The notes below the pieces were generated by a model. The model saw nothing but the letters and a program-made list of their open reading frames with translations, was not told the DNA's origin and did not search any database. Of a stretch of 64,000 nucleotides of DNA, positions 37,691 through 49,416 are shown in pieces. Source of the DNA: Lantana camara (Eukaryota > Streptophyta > Magnoliopsida > Lamiales > Verbenaceae); assembly GCA_037501455.1 (NCBI GenBank), contig CM074861.1:98061001-98125000 (forward strand). Direction: 5' to 3'. Both the position numbers and the translations under genes were made by a program. The stretch's first letter is position 1; each line of letters begins with the position of its first letter.

Positions 37691-37926
37691 GACGTGGCTC
37701 AATTATAATGAGGTCACATCATGACATTTGGACCCTTAGGAACTCACCACGTGAGCCTCAGAGCCACCTCAATTCCGCTTTCCTCAAGGTTAATGAATCA
37801 CAACACTAGTGTTGGAAAACAACAGAATAAACGCAGCGGGTATATTTTAATGAATCATGACATTTGGACCCTTAGGATCTTGTTTCTTGTTTCTTTAATA
37901 CGCATGTTAATGAATCACAACACTAG
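37691..37926. repeat. Scrambled short duplications at the copia LTR border
   Basis: TAATGAATCACAACACTAG plus TGTTGGAAAA occurs twice (from 37791 and from 37908). ATGACATTTGGACCCTTAGG occurs twice (from 37719 and from 37858). The segment 37878-37912 is an inverted copy of 38188-38221 inside the adjacent LTR. This is a filler-like mosaic rather than a simple insertion. Confidence 0.8.
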
Positions 37927-40034
37927 TGTTGGAAAAAAACAGAATAAAACTTTTTCCAAAAGGGATCTAAAAGACTTGTAATGTTCATATCATAATGTTG
38001 GGACTCAAGAAACTCACACGAATTGAAGCTTTCTTAAAAACGTATTGAGCTTCCCTCAAACGTTCTTCATGCGACATGAAAATCCTCGTTTCTTGATTCT
38101 TTCTTCGAGATTCCAAAGTAGAAATCCTCTAGAGCATTAATCCACACCAACCTTGATTCAAATCATGTTAGTGAGTATGCTAATACTGTAACATGCGTAT
38201 TAAAGAAACAAGAAACGAGAAATAGAGAGTAAGAGAATTATCCCCAAATTCCATGAAGGTTGGACGTGATCTCAATATCACGTGTAAGCCAAAATTTTCG
38301 AACCCCTAGTCCCTTTTATAGGCTAGGGTTCGAAACCCTAATCCCATGTAGGAGATGGTCTCCTACTTTGACTTTTCTCCTATTCTTTCTTTCTCTCCAA
38401 GTAAATAATATCTTATCTAAAATAAGATATTTATTTTCTAGAGAAAAAGAGCTCCTAACTAATTTAGGAATATTTAATTATTCTAGCAATAATTAAATAT
38501 CTTATCCTAATAATATTTATTCTAATCATATTAGAATTAATACTTTATTAGAATAATAAAATGGAAGATATTTATTTATTTAGTATTCTAATCAAATTAG
38601 AACAAGTAAATAATTAAATACTTAGAATTAATTCTCCAATTAATTCTTTCATGGACTTTAGAATTAATTCACTAATTAATTCGAACGGGGTAAATTTAAT
38701 TCTCCAATTAATTTTATTTTGGCTATATCATTAAATCTACAATTAATTATATTTAGGGATTTATAATTAATTTTTCAATTAATTATATCTCGGCTATATA
38801 ATTAATTCTCCAATTAATTAACACATGGTCTAATTCCTTAATTGGAACCACGCGTCCAAACATTGCTATCGATATCCACACGTGTACTTTACACTATGGT
38901 CTCGTTTCGATCAACTATTTGATCCTTTCATAATACCCTTTGAACCCGGTATTTGTGTGTGACCCTCTAGGTTCAATTTCAGTTAGCAGTGAGCCCAATT
39001 AATTAATACACTTTATTAATTAATTACCTAGCAGATCACATGACCATAGTCTAGCAACAGGTGTGTGACCCCTACCCGAAATGTGAATGTATATTCGAAA
39101 GAACCTTTCAGTCAATGACATCATGTGGGATACGATCCTCCTACCATCCCATCTCTCGATTAAGATCTAGGGCATGGGAATATAGAGAGCCCTTCTAATC
39201 TTAATCTTAAAACAAAGTTCACTTCATATTCCATTTGATCTCAATCCAAGAAAACCCCATTTACTTGATGTCTTGATCTAACCACCTTACGCAAGGATTT
39301 TAGGATGGAATCATGAATGACTTGTGTAATAAGAGATCATCTTGCCTACAACAAGTGTAGGTCCTTTATTGATTCCAACAATTCTCTTATGCCACTTGTG
39401 TAATCCCAACATAGGCCGTGGTTCAAGTGTCTATATGGCGACATCCTTTTGAGCCTATATCAAATATTACAGAGTTAGCTCATATGAGACAATGTGGAAT
39501 CTCAAGTCTAAGGATTAATTCCTCACATCATTGACATGTGAGATATTTCCTAATCTGGAAGTTTCAGGAAACTTCCTTTCCCATTTAGAAATTTTCTCAC
39601 GCGGGGCACTCTCAGTGATGAAGTTCTTGTAAATATCACCCTTATGTATTATGAACGCATCAACCCATGCACTTATCACCCCATGAAACCGGGTGATCCT
39701 TCTTAAGGACATAACTACACAACCAAGTCTCAACAGAGGCAAAGTCGACACTCCCACTGTCTGTCGGCCTCATTGACTTGGAGAAGTTTCTAATCCTCGC
39801 CTATGGAGTTAAGAACTTGTTTCATGTGTCATTCCTATAATGAAAAGTTCTTAATGGCCTCATCGGATTAGGGGAGTTCTTGATACGCACACGTAATGGA
39901 AACACACAAAACACGTATTGTCACATAAAAAGTGTTCGCCTATGATTACAATCATTCGTATATTATTCAAAGATTGTCTGTGATATAGGAAAAGTCCCAA
40001 AACATAACAGCTTTCTAGGGCACTATTCCCAACA
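37927..40034 (-). mobile_element. 3' LTR of a degenerate Ty1/copia element (family A)
   Basis: Ends TGTTGGAAAAAAACAG and CTATTCCCAACA. On the minus strand it is preceded by CAAGTGGGAGAT, the purine tract that precedes the 3' LTR in this type of copia element, and by remnants of the 3' end of pol, so the element runs right to left. A matching 5' LTR is not in the window, and no target duplication can be given. Confidence 0.88.
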
Positions 40035-40050
40035 ATCTCCCACTTGCCCG
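40035..40050 (-). other. Polypurine tract of the copia element
   Basis: On the minus strand GGGCAAGTGGGAGAT abuts the LTR start TGTTGGG. Position and purine content fit the plus-strand primer. Confidence 0.75.
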
Positions 40051-42860
40051 TAAAAGCCTTTCAGGTCTATTCTAGGTCCCATCTTCCCAAGATGTACCTT
40101 TAGAGCCTTATTGACTTTGGACGTTTCCAAAGTGGATCTGCTATATTATCTGCTGATGTGAATGTTTCTAATTTGCACATCATTAAGGAAACACGATTTT
40201 CTTATTCACGTGATTCATAATCAAGCGCCTGGTCCCTTGGTGAGGTATCGGTTCTCTTACTCGAGCAACCATCCATTTCATCATACCATATGAAAATGTT
40301 GTTGTTTTATGCTAGGAACTTCATCTACCCATTAGATGGAGTTTATTCCCCACACACGTAACTTAGTAGTATTCAATACAACTAAGTATTCAACCTTATA
40401 GTCGAATCTATAGTGCCTCTCGATTGGAACTCTTTCCAAAGCACTGTTCTGCTATCTAGGCAGATTGCGTATCCTCTCATAGATCAATAATTATCTATGT
40501 TTTGATGCAATGATTACATCAAACAGTCCTTTAATGGCAAGATCTCTCTGGACTCTTAAAACATATCCTCATTTCTTCTAAAGTACTCAGAGGGTATTTT
40601 TACAGCAATCCAGTGACCTTCTCTAAGGTTACATTTAGACTAGGCCCATCACGATATGTGGGAAGCAGTATCTTGTCAAGTACATAACTTTGCATACATT
40701 ATGCACCCTTTTCCCGAAAAGGGTTTTGGACTTTCTAACTTTCTCATAGTTATTTTAGGACACATCCTTTTCAAAAGAGATATTCCATTGTCCATTAGAG
40801 ATTCTGTAGGAATCTTCCATACTAAACCCTTTTAGTACAACGTTTATGTACCTCGACTATGATAATCCAATTATTCTCTTAGATCTATCTCCATAGATAT
40901 TTGTCTCGAGAATGTAGGATCTATCACAAAGATCTTTCATCTCAAAATGGTTCCTAACCAGGCTTTGGTTACTTTTATGTCATCCTTCGCATTTCCAATG
41001 AAAAGGATGTCATCTTTGCAAAGTACCAAAAGTTGAACTTTTAGTCTCTAACACTTTCTTGTACACGCTATGTTCGAATTTTAAGTCAAACAGTTTTGAC
41101 TTTTTCACTAATTCGAATACTCTAATTCCTAGAAGCCTGATCTAATTTCATAAATTGACCATTTGGAGTCTGCAAACCTTTTGCTTACTCCCACTAAATG
41201 TGAAATCCATGGATGTTCCATATTTATGTCTTCATCAATCTCATATTGATAAGACAAACTTGATCCTATCAAGTAATTCAACTAAGGTCTAAACTTAGTC
41301 TGATCATATGGAATCCATTTCAGATTTCATAATTCGTTTCACTGCCCAGATTCCAAATCTGACAGCGCCTCCTCATGGATAAATGGATCAATATCCACTT
41401 ATTGTGGGTTATCTAGGAACGCGTTCTGAACGCATCGAGGGAGGTGAGTTCACTCATGTACTGTATCTTAAAATTGGCTAAGTTTTATCAGAACGGTTCA
41501 TCTCTTCTTATTTGTGGCGTGGGTTATATCTTCAAACCTTTTGAAGTCTTTGGGCTTACCTTTCTTCTCTCTTAAGAATGATTCCTTAAGAAAGGTATAC
41601 TCTTTAAAACAAATAACATTTGTTCAGAAGAATCGCATAAACAATATTCTATATTGTTTGGATAGACTTGAACCAGTTTCAATCTTATCTCTCAATTTCT
41701 CCTTCAATTAAGAAGACTCAAGAGAGATACATTCTTTAGAACAAACAAAATTTGTTCCAAAGAATCGCAAAGACAATAACATATATTGTTCATATAAACT
41801 TGAACTTGTTTCAAGTTCATATCCCACTGTCTTATTCTCTTAAGAAGACTTCCACTGTCCTCTTCATATAAGAAGACAATCCCAAAATTCTAAGATAAGA
41901 ATTATTAGGGAATTTTGAAAGCCACAATTCATAGTGCATTTAAGGGACTGATTTGGAATTTGCTAGATTCAAAATCCCAACTGTGTTTTTCTGAAGCATA
42001 AGTTCAGAACGAAGGTAAGTCAGTAAGTCTCAACAAGGAACGAACCATATCCTATAAGGTTATGTTCCTTCATTCGAAAATACCAAGTTATTCTCGAATG
42101 AGCTTACTGAGGGATAATCCTATTATCTCTAAGGTGACTAAGGAGTTAGTTACTAAGATATTTGCTATCTCGATCCAATCGAGCTGCTTACGTCTTATAA
42201 CTACTAAGGTTCCTAACCTTCCTTATGTTGAAATTCTAATAATTTCATAAAAGTTTCAGATTCGTACTTCAGTAAGTACGCATATTCATAATGATTAAAC
42301 TAACGATTTAGTCTAATGCTTACATTAAGCAAACCTTAATCCTTAGTATGGATCGAGATCTATCTAAACTTTGGGACGTGTTTCTCATTTCACATAAACG
42401 AGGTTTTGGGGAACGTTTTCCTCTAAATAGGATTCTTAGGAAGTTAAGTCTTTGAGTTCATTTTCGTAAAATGATCCTAAGATGATTAACTTGCTAATCC
42501 CATTAAGTACGCTCCAAAGTTATTCGAAACTTTGTCATCTTACTTATTTATGTTATCTCGTTGTATGTTCGAAACATCAATGCTTTGAGTTTTGCACAAC
42601 AGTTTGTACAAAATTAACTCAAGACTAGTGAATTCTGATCTTATTGGAATTACCACAATCAAGAGACACATGGAGTATCCTTATACTCTTCGCAGTTCCT
42701 TTCCAAGGCCCTACTATGCCACTATGGAAGCTAAAGTCTGATCTTTCTTTTAGGCTTTCCCTCCTCTCACCCCTCCATCGGGTTTTGAGGGTTTCTTCTT
42801 CTTTGGCCTAGATGCCTTTACCTTATTAGGTTTAGAAGAAGAACTGATCATCATTACCTT
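40051..42860 (-). pseudogene. Degenerate Ty1/copia pol remnant with reverse transcriptase and RNase H traces
   Basis: On the minus strand, pieces of copia Pol can be read in changing frames with many stops. Near 41200-41330 is a piece around MEHPWISHL. Near 40950-41030 is the catalytic-loop region, read as KDDILFIGN, where the family normally has YVDD. Near 40820-40920 are IYGDRSKRIIGLS and SRYINVVLKGFSM. Near 40160-40200 is SADNIADPL, the family's C-terminal signature before the purine tract. A Lys-rich stretch near 42750-42850 resembles the gag linker. Integrase was not recognised. The copy is dead. Confidence 0.75.
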
Positions 42861-44391
42861 TTTAGTTCTTCATAAGGATGCTCTCTTAAGTTATCAACTA
42901 ATATGATCAACTATGCTACAATAACATCATCTAAGATTGAGCAAAAGGGGTCTAAAATGATGATATAAGCAATTCAAACAATCAGTGAACCAAGAACTCG
43001 TTTCTTAGTGTACTGCGTGACTACTGTTGGGGTTAATGCCCTGAAAATCCAATCATATTGTAAATATTTTGGATTAATAAAACTGAAATTGTAGCAAGTT
43101 ATAAGTATTTTAAAATTTTAATAATTAATGACGTGTGATGGTATTTTTATATGAAATGTGTTTCATAGGAAAAGACTTTAAATACCAGAAGTCACGTGTC
43201 ATTAAAGTTCTAGTCAGTATGATAAGAAGATGTTCTTATCGAGACTATAATGTGTTATATAAGATGATTAGTCTTTCGTCATAGGGAAATGGAGTTTCCA
43301 ATTATAACACATTGATGATTTTCAATGAAATTGAAAACATCGAACTGGACCACTGAGACTGTTTATTTTATACTGCTATATAAAATAAACAAAATCTCGG
43401 AAGCATTAGACTCTTAATCCTAGCAGTGTTTCTACTTTAGGCATGTAGTGTTAATCACTGTGATGTACTCAGAAGTGAGGTCTCGGTAACGGGTTGCCAA
43501 AATACTTTGTACATTCGGTGATTGCATAAAATATGCTAAAGAGAAATATTGATCGAGGAATCTGTAGCCTTGCTGGAAGGTTAAGAGATTTCCTTGAAAT
43601 AGATTTGCAAAAAGTTTGAATTAAAACTTTGGCCAAAGTACTTCGTGTGTGCGTCACCGAAGTTGTATGTTGAATGTGTTTCACATACAGGGAATTTGGA
43701 CTTAAGACAAATCAAGAAATTTCAGATTGAAAGTGAAAAATAAATGATAGTAGTATTGATTTATTTTTCATGTATATTTGTACAGAGGAGTAAAATGCAA
43801 AATTATTCTAGATCGAGAACTTCAAGAATAATTTAATTAATTTTGGAGTTCAACAATATTTATTTAGTGGAATTAAATATTGTTAAACGGTAATCAATTA
43901 TTATCATGGGATGATAATACATTGACCCGTTTGGAGCTAAAATTAATTAATCCTGCAGGTCCCCCCGCAAGCCCCAACGAAGATCAAAGAGAAAATATTA
44001 AAAGGAGAGAGAGAAATGAATTTTCAAAGAGTTTGAAAATAGCCAAAGAATTTATTTTGAGAAAATAAATTAAATTCCAAAGAGTTGGAAATACCTGAGA
44101 TTTTATTTTGGAGAAAGTAAAAATTTTCAAAAAAAAAAAAAGGAATTTGATAACGTGGCAGGTGACGTGTCACGCCACGTCAGCGAGTCAGCGCCACTGA
44201 GCGCCATTTGGCATGCCACATGGACGGTCAGAATCGCGCCAACGTGTGTAGATCAGCGGCCCATATTGGATCTAGCCGAGCCGGGTCAAGCCGCGGGTTC
44301 GAGTGCGGGTCGGATAGGGTCGGCCAAGGTTTGACCGACCCGGACACGTGGGCGAATGGTATTCTGACACGTGGCACAGGCCGAACCAAGC

Positions 44392-44427
44392 TGAACCGAT
44401 CGGTTCACAAATGAACCGATCGGTTCA
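44392..44427. repeat. Two copies of the palindrome TGAACCGATCGGTTCA
   Basis: Perfect 16-bp palindromes at 44392-44407 and 44412-44427, followed by looser relatives (GGACCGGTCTATG, CGGACCGGCCG). They sit about 235 bp upstream of the TATA box of this LTR. Confidence 0.9.
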
Positions 44428-44660
44428 TAGATGGACCGGTCTATGAGCCTAAATCGCCGGTCGGACCGGCCGAACCGGACACGTGGCACCTCCTCGTGCC
44501 TGCGTGAGGTTCACACGCGTGGTTGGCCCATTTGGCGCGTGCTTTACACCGTCGTGCTCGTCTTGGCGTGCACTACACTCCGGCGTCATCTGATTGGCCA
44601 ACGAACCTTGGCAGCTACGGAATAAAATGCGAAAATAGCACGGATGTCCCCAAAATGTAG

Positions 44661-44670
44661 CTATAAATAG
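44661..44670 (+). promoter_or_regulatory. TATA box of the copia solo LTR
   Basis: CTATAAATAG, a near-consensus plant TATA box, downstream of several GACACGTGG G-box motifs (44343, 44364 and 44478 regions). It marks the probable U3/R border. Confidence 0.65.
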
Positions 44671-45242
44671 GGGCTGCTCCTTTCATTTTAATGCATCAGA
44701 TTTGAGAATTCTTTTCTCACTCTAAAATGCCCTCACGGCTCTCTCTCTTTCTATATTATTAATTAATCCTAATTAAGAATTAATTAATATTTAATTAGGT
44801 GGTTATATAATTAATATATAATCCACTTAATTAATAGAAAATAAGGATTTTCTAGTTTTAGAAAAAAGGGTTTTTCTAGAAAAATATTTTCTCAAAGTAT
44901 TTAGCGAAATAGTGCCGGAGCCCACACTCCGAAATATTAATCGGGGATATTGCGGGGAAGCTCTGCCGGTTTCACGAGAAAATATCGAGGTGCTGGAAAG
45001 GTGCCGTTGATAGTCGATTTTGCAGTACGGTAATACCGTTATGCTGCCAAAATTAATATTTGCATATTGTGATTATATGCTAGATGATTTAAAATTATGT
45101 TATCGATGCCTATATATATTAGAGTTATGCTGCCCGATTTATTCCGCTGCTTTATTAAAATATTTTGATAACGAGGTTATGGCGAAATTTTTTGAAATAT
45201 TACGCTATACCGTCACTCTGCTTCGGGCCCGCCACACCAACA

Positions 45243-47446
45243 ACTACAAGGTCCTCCTCAGTGAGGACTTTCAACCCACGTTACATGTTTATTCCTTTAT
45301 ACAAATATGGAACAATTCCTTCGATGTGTAATACTTTGTAACATGCTCGCAAGAGAGTACAATTGCTCTTAAGTGTTCCTATAATGTGTTATACTTTGTA
45401 ACACATTTATGAGGGAGTACAATTGCTATTAAGTGTTTGGAGAATTTCCTTTCACTTTTCAATTGCTTCTCTTAAGCTTAGGTCGAATTTTCACTATAAT
45501 TGAAAAGTCCGCCTTGTAGAGAACAATTTTCTATTAATAGAATCTAAAACAGTTTTTAGGATTCAAAGTCAATCAGAGTAGTTAGGACTTCAGTCAACTT
45601 ATTTGACTCAAGGATGGATACTAATAGGTCGCATTTCAACTTGTAGACAATCACAGAACTACAACCTAAATGTTAAGTAGAGAAAAAGTGAGCATATTGA
45701 ATAATAACGTAACACATAGGATTAGGTCTTTTACCATATGTGGCTCCCACTGTTTTTAGAAGGTCTGTAAATCCCAAACGACCTTAGAAGAAACTTGCTT
45801 TCTCCGTGGGTACTAGGAACCCAAGCATTCTTAGTTTTGGACCCACGACTCGTGAGACATCCAAAGGTCTAAGAATCTTTAGGTAGGTACTAAATTGCCA
45901 ATTCCATCTCCATGGAATTCCTAGTAATATATTTGCATCACTGATCTTTCAATCATGGACCCACGACTCGTGAGACATCCATATCTACTTCAGTGTTGAT
46001 CAGGACCCATCAATCATTAGATCTCAAACAAACTTAGTCCAAAACGACTCATGACTCATGAGATATCGCCCATTCTCAAAAGATCAAGAAGTATCGATCA
46101 CCTAAGATGGTCAATCAAGAAACTAAGATTTAATAGGCTGCACTAATTACCCCACGACTCATGAGACAGCAATTAGCTTACCTATTAACTCTTAAATCCT
46201 ATTGATGGAATGCTAGGAATTTTATTACCGTAATAGAATACCTATTTATTCGAAAGTTGCTCAATATTTTAATTAGGGATTTTCGAATTAACCGGAGAGT
46301 TGTCCGGTTTTGACCTCACCAACATGTACAGTTATCCATTTTTAATTGTCTTGGCTACTGCAGTTTCACATAAAATGCATCACATAAATAATTAGCAGAT
46401 AACATGTCCTAGCATGATACTAATATGAGATGATCATGGGTATCCTATCTTATGTGCAATTATGGGAGCCACTCCATAAGTGCTAGTTCTAACATTCATG
46501 TAACATAAGATAGTTCATATCATATAGGGGTACAGAATTGAATGGAAAACCCTATCTATTACATTAATAGAAACCCTCCTAAACATTTTGAGGGGTCTTC
46601 TCTTATGGCCACCGTTTTGCAAGGGTTCCTCGTGGATCCTTCTTGCTCCTTGGGTGTTTGCCTCCAAAAAGAAAAAAAAATCCTCACTTCCTAAGTTCTA
46701 CTCTCTTAACATAAAGTAATATGGCTCAATCTTCATATTGACCATAGATAAATACACGGGGCATACCCCGGCCCAAAAACAATAATAAGAAAAACCATAT
46801 AACAAACACATAATAGTACGCACATAAGTAGGGCTCCAACCCCAATTGAAATAACGCAACTATGGGGGCTCCGACCCCAATTGAAATCATCCATGTGCAA
46901 AATTTAAAACATACATAAGACTAACTCATGATCACCTAAACTAGCATGCTCCCGCTTGAATTTAAATTAACCAACTAAATTTAAAATTCCCTTGACTTCA
47001 AGTTAAATTAACTTAAGTAATTTGAATATAGTTCACTATTCAAGAATTTATTCAAAACACGAATTCGGATCATGACAAAACTCAATAATTTCGTAAATTA
47101 AATTTTTGTAAAAAATATCATTCATAGTGATATATTAATTTTTCTTGAAAAAATAAGAACTTGACTTTAATTCACAAAAATCCCAAATTTTATAATTATT
47201 TCAAAAATAATTAATTTTAAAATTAAAATCAATTTTTTTTAAAAATAAAATCAGGTTTTAGGGATTTTACAAAACTGGAAAAAAATACGAAACGAAAACA
47301 GGCCCGGGACAGCACGCGCGAGTAGGCAGCACCACGCGCACAACCCGCGCGGCTGTGCTAGGCGGACAGGGAGAAAACCCGCGCCGCTGCGTGCGAGGGC
47401 TGCACGATCGTGCCGCGCACGCGGTCTCTTCCGCACGGTGGCGGAA
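45243..47446 (-). other. Non-coding internal part of the degenerate copia element
   Basis: Continues the element interrupted at 43024. No reading frame survives. It holds four copies of a CACGACTCGTGAGACAT-like motif (45844, 45962, 46043 and 46152 regions), a duplicated CTCCNACCCCAATTGAAAT phrase (46833 and 46870 regions) and a strongly GC-rich block at 47280-47446, which resumes at 63683 beyond the nested insertions. Confidence 0.5.
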
Positions 47447-49289
47447 TGTAGCGCCCGGAACGGTGGGCTACCACATCCCCCGCACCTAAACCCGAACCCA
47501 CATATGAAATAGAATTCCATACATGAGCCCAAGTCTAAACGAACGGGAACCTACACTCACACGCTAGGCTAAGCGGGGGCTAGAACTCAAACAGAGCGCG
47601 CAAAAACAAACAAATAAGATTGCGGAAGCAACAACATAAGGATCGAAAAGAGCTCTATACTAACATTTACATCATATACAATGGCCTGACGACCCAAAAA
47701 ATAGGTCAAGTATTACATAATTCTCCGACTACATAATTAGGATTAAAAAACAATCAAAATGCAACAGGTAAATATGCCGACTCGACCTAAACTCGAAAGT
47801 ACGACACGATCGACGCACTTCCCCGCCTAGCTCGAGCAACCTGCAACTAAAATGTTAAACGGAAGGGGTCAGTCAAGACTCGACTGAGTGAGGGGCCTAA
47901 CGCACACCCACACCATAAATACATATAGAGCATAACATATAAACAATAGGGGGTCGATCATGAACCGAGCTAGGGTTTTGCATACCAAATCATTTTTAAA
48001 ACATACATATAATACAAAGGAAATCCTAACTCGTTTCACAACCACCAAAGCATAAAAACATAAACGTCCGGCGAGTACGGACCTCCTCAACTCCTCATAC
48101 AAATCATAAATACATAAGAATTCATAAATTCATAACTCCTCAACGCCTTGGTGATCGGGAATCAAACCCTCTCTACCCATATGGATTCTATATACATACG
48201 GGGTAGCTAACCCACGATATGCCTTCCCCGGTTATTCACCGAGGGCTCAAGGTAATAGCGCCTTCTCAACCTCCAAGAGTCGCACGCCACCACCTCAAAT
48301 GGGAAGTGCACAGGCTTAACCCGATGGCCCTTTCCGTACCGGCGTCCTTACCCACAATCCCTGGGCTCGGATTCATAAGAAACATACCAACAACCCATCT
48401 TTCAGGGCACAACTCGCTGAACCATAAAGGAAACGTACAAGGGATTCAAAATCATAAGCTCATCTACGCCCATATTTATACAATTTTCATAAATTCTTAA
48501 AGGGGATTCATAAAATCATAAACGTATCATAAGCAATCGTATTTAACCATATAATACATATATAGCCACATGCGGGATAGGAAATCAATAACATAAAGGC
48601 CATAGGTCGCTTATCTAAAATAAAAGATCCTAACCCTCACCTGGAAGTGGAAATGGAATGAAAACCGAACAAAAGGAGCAACCGAACACCTAAACCTCGG
48701 GCTCGTTAACTTCCTGAAGAGGCTCTGAAACAAAAGAACGCAAGACCCGAGACTTAGACTCAAATATGTACCACTTAGACACTCGGAAATGCATATGTAT
48801 GAAATGAATGCATATGAAATGCAAGAATGCGTCATTTAGGTCATTTAAATTCAAAACACGTACGAACCGTATCAAATAAATTCATAGACGTAATTCATAA
48901 AATATAACAAATAATTTAAATCATAAAATCACATTTAGATTACACATTTCATACATAAGAATTCATATAAACCATAGGGCTATATTAAATTTAAAAATCA
49001 AATTTAAAGCACATAAATTCATTTAATTAAACATATAACATAGTATATATATTTATATATAAATCATATATTAAATGTATTAGATATATACATATACATA
49101 TTAGAAGCTATTAACTACTCATAAAGAAATCAAACAATATAGAGTAAAGTCCATGCAAAAATTCAATTTAGCAAATCATGCATCTCACGTTAACCACCAT
49201 GCAATTCCACAAATAAACAACCATGCATAGCTCACGTAAGGAATCATGCAAAGGCTAGGAAAATAATTAAAACATTCCAGTTGCATTAC

Positions 49290-49416
49290 ATCTCCCCGCC
49301 CAGGGGAGATTTTCTTCATAAAAGTACCCTCCCGGGTACATTTGATGCAGAAACTTTCTGTATAGCACGTACCCGGCCGGGTACTTTCTTGAGGAAAATC
49401 TCCCCTGCCGGGGAGA
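49290..49416. repeat. Symmetrical array of palindromes in the 47447-63682 LTR
   Basis: In order: ATCTCCCC/GGGGAGAT, GTACCC/GGGTAC, a spacer, the perfect 16-bp palindrome GTACCCGGCCGGGTAC (49369-49384), and TCTCCCC/GGGGAGA. The order CTCCCC, GTACCC, GTACCC, CTCCCC makes the whole array mirror-like. Confidence 0.85.

Larger units (their letters stand above)
43025..45242 (+). mobile_element. Solo LTR of a second Ty1/copia-like family (2,218 bp)
   Basis: Ends TGTTGGGGTTAATGCC and CCGCCACACCAACA, with a perfect ACTAC target duplication (43020-43024 and 45243-45247). It interrupts the decayed minus-strand copia element. A TATA box at 44661 supports plus orientation. It contains a GC-rich section (44150-44620) with palindromes and repeated GACACGTGG. 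No internal region or partner LTR. Confidence 0.88.
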
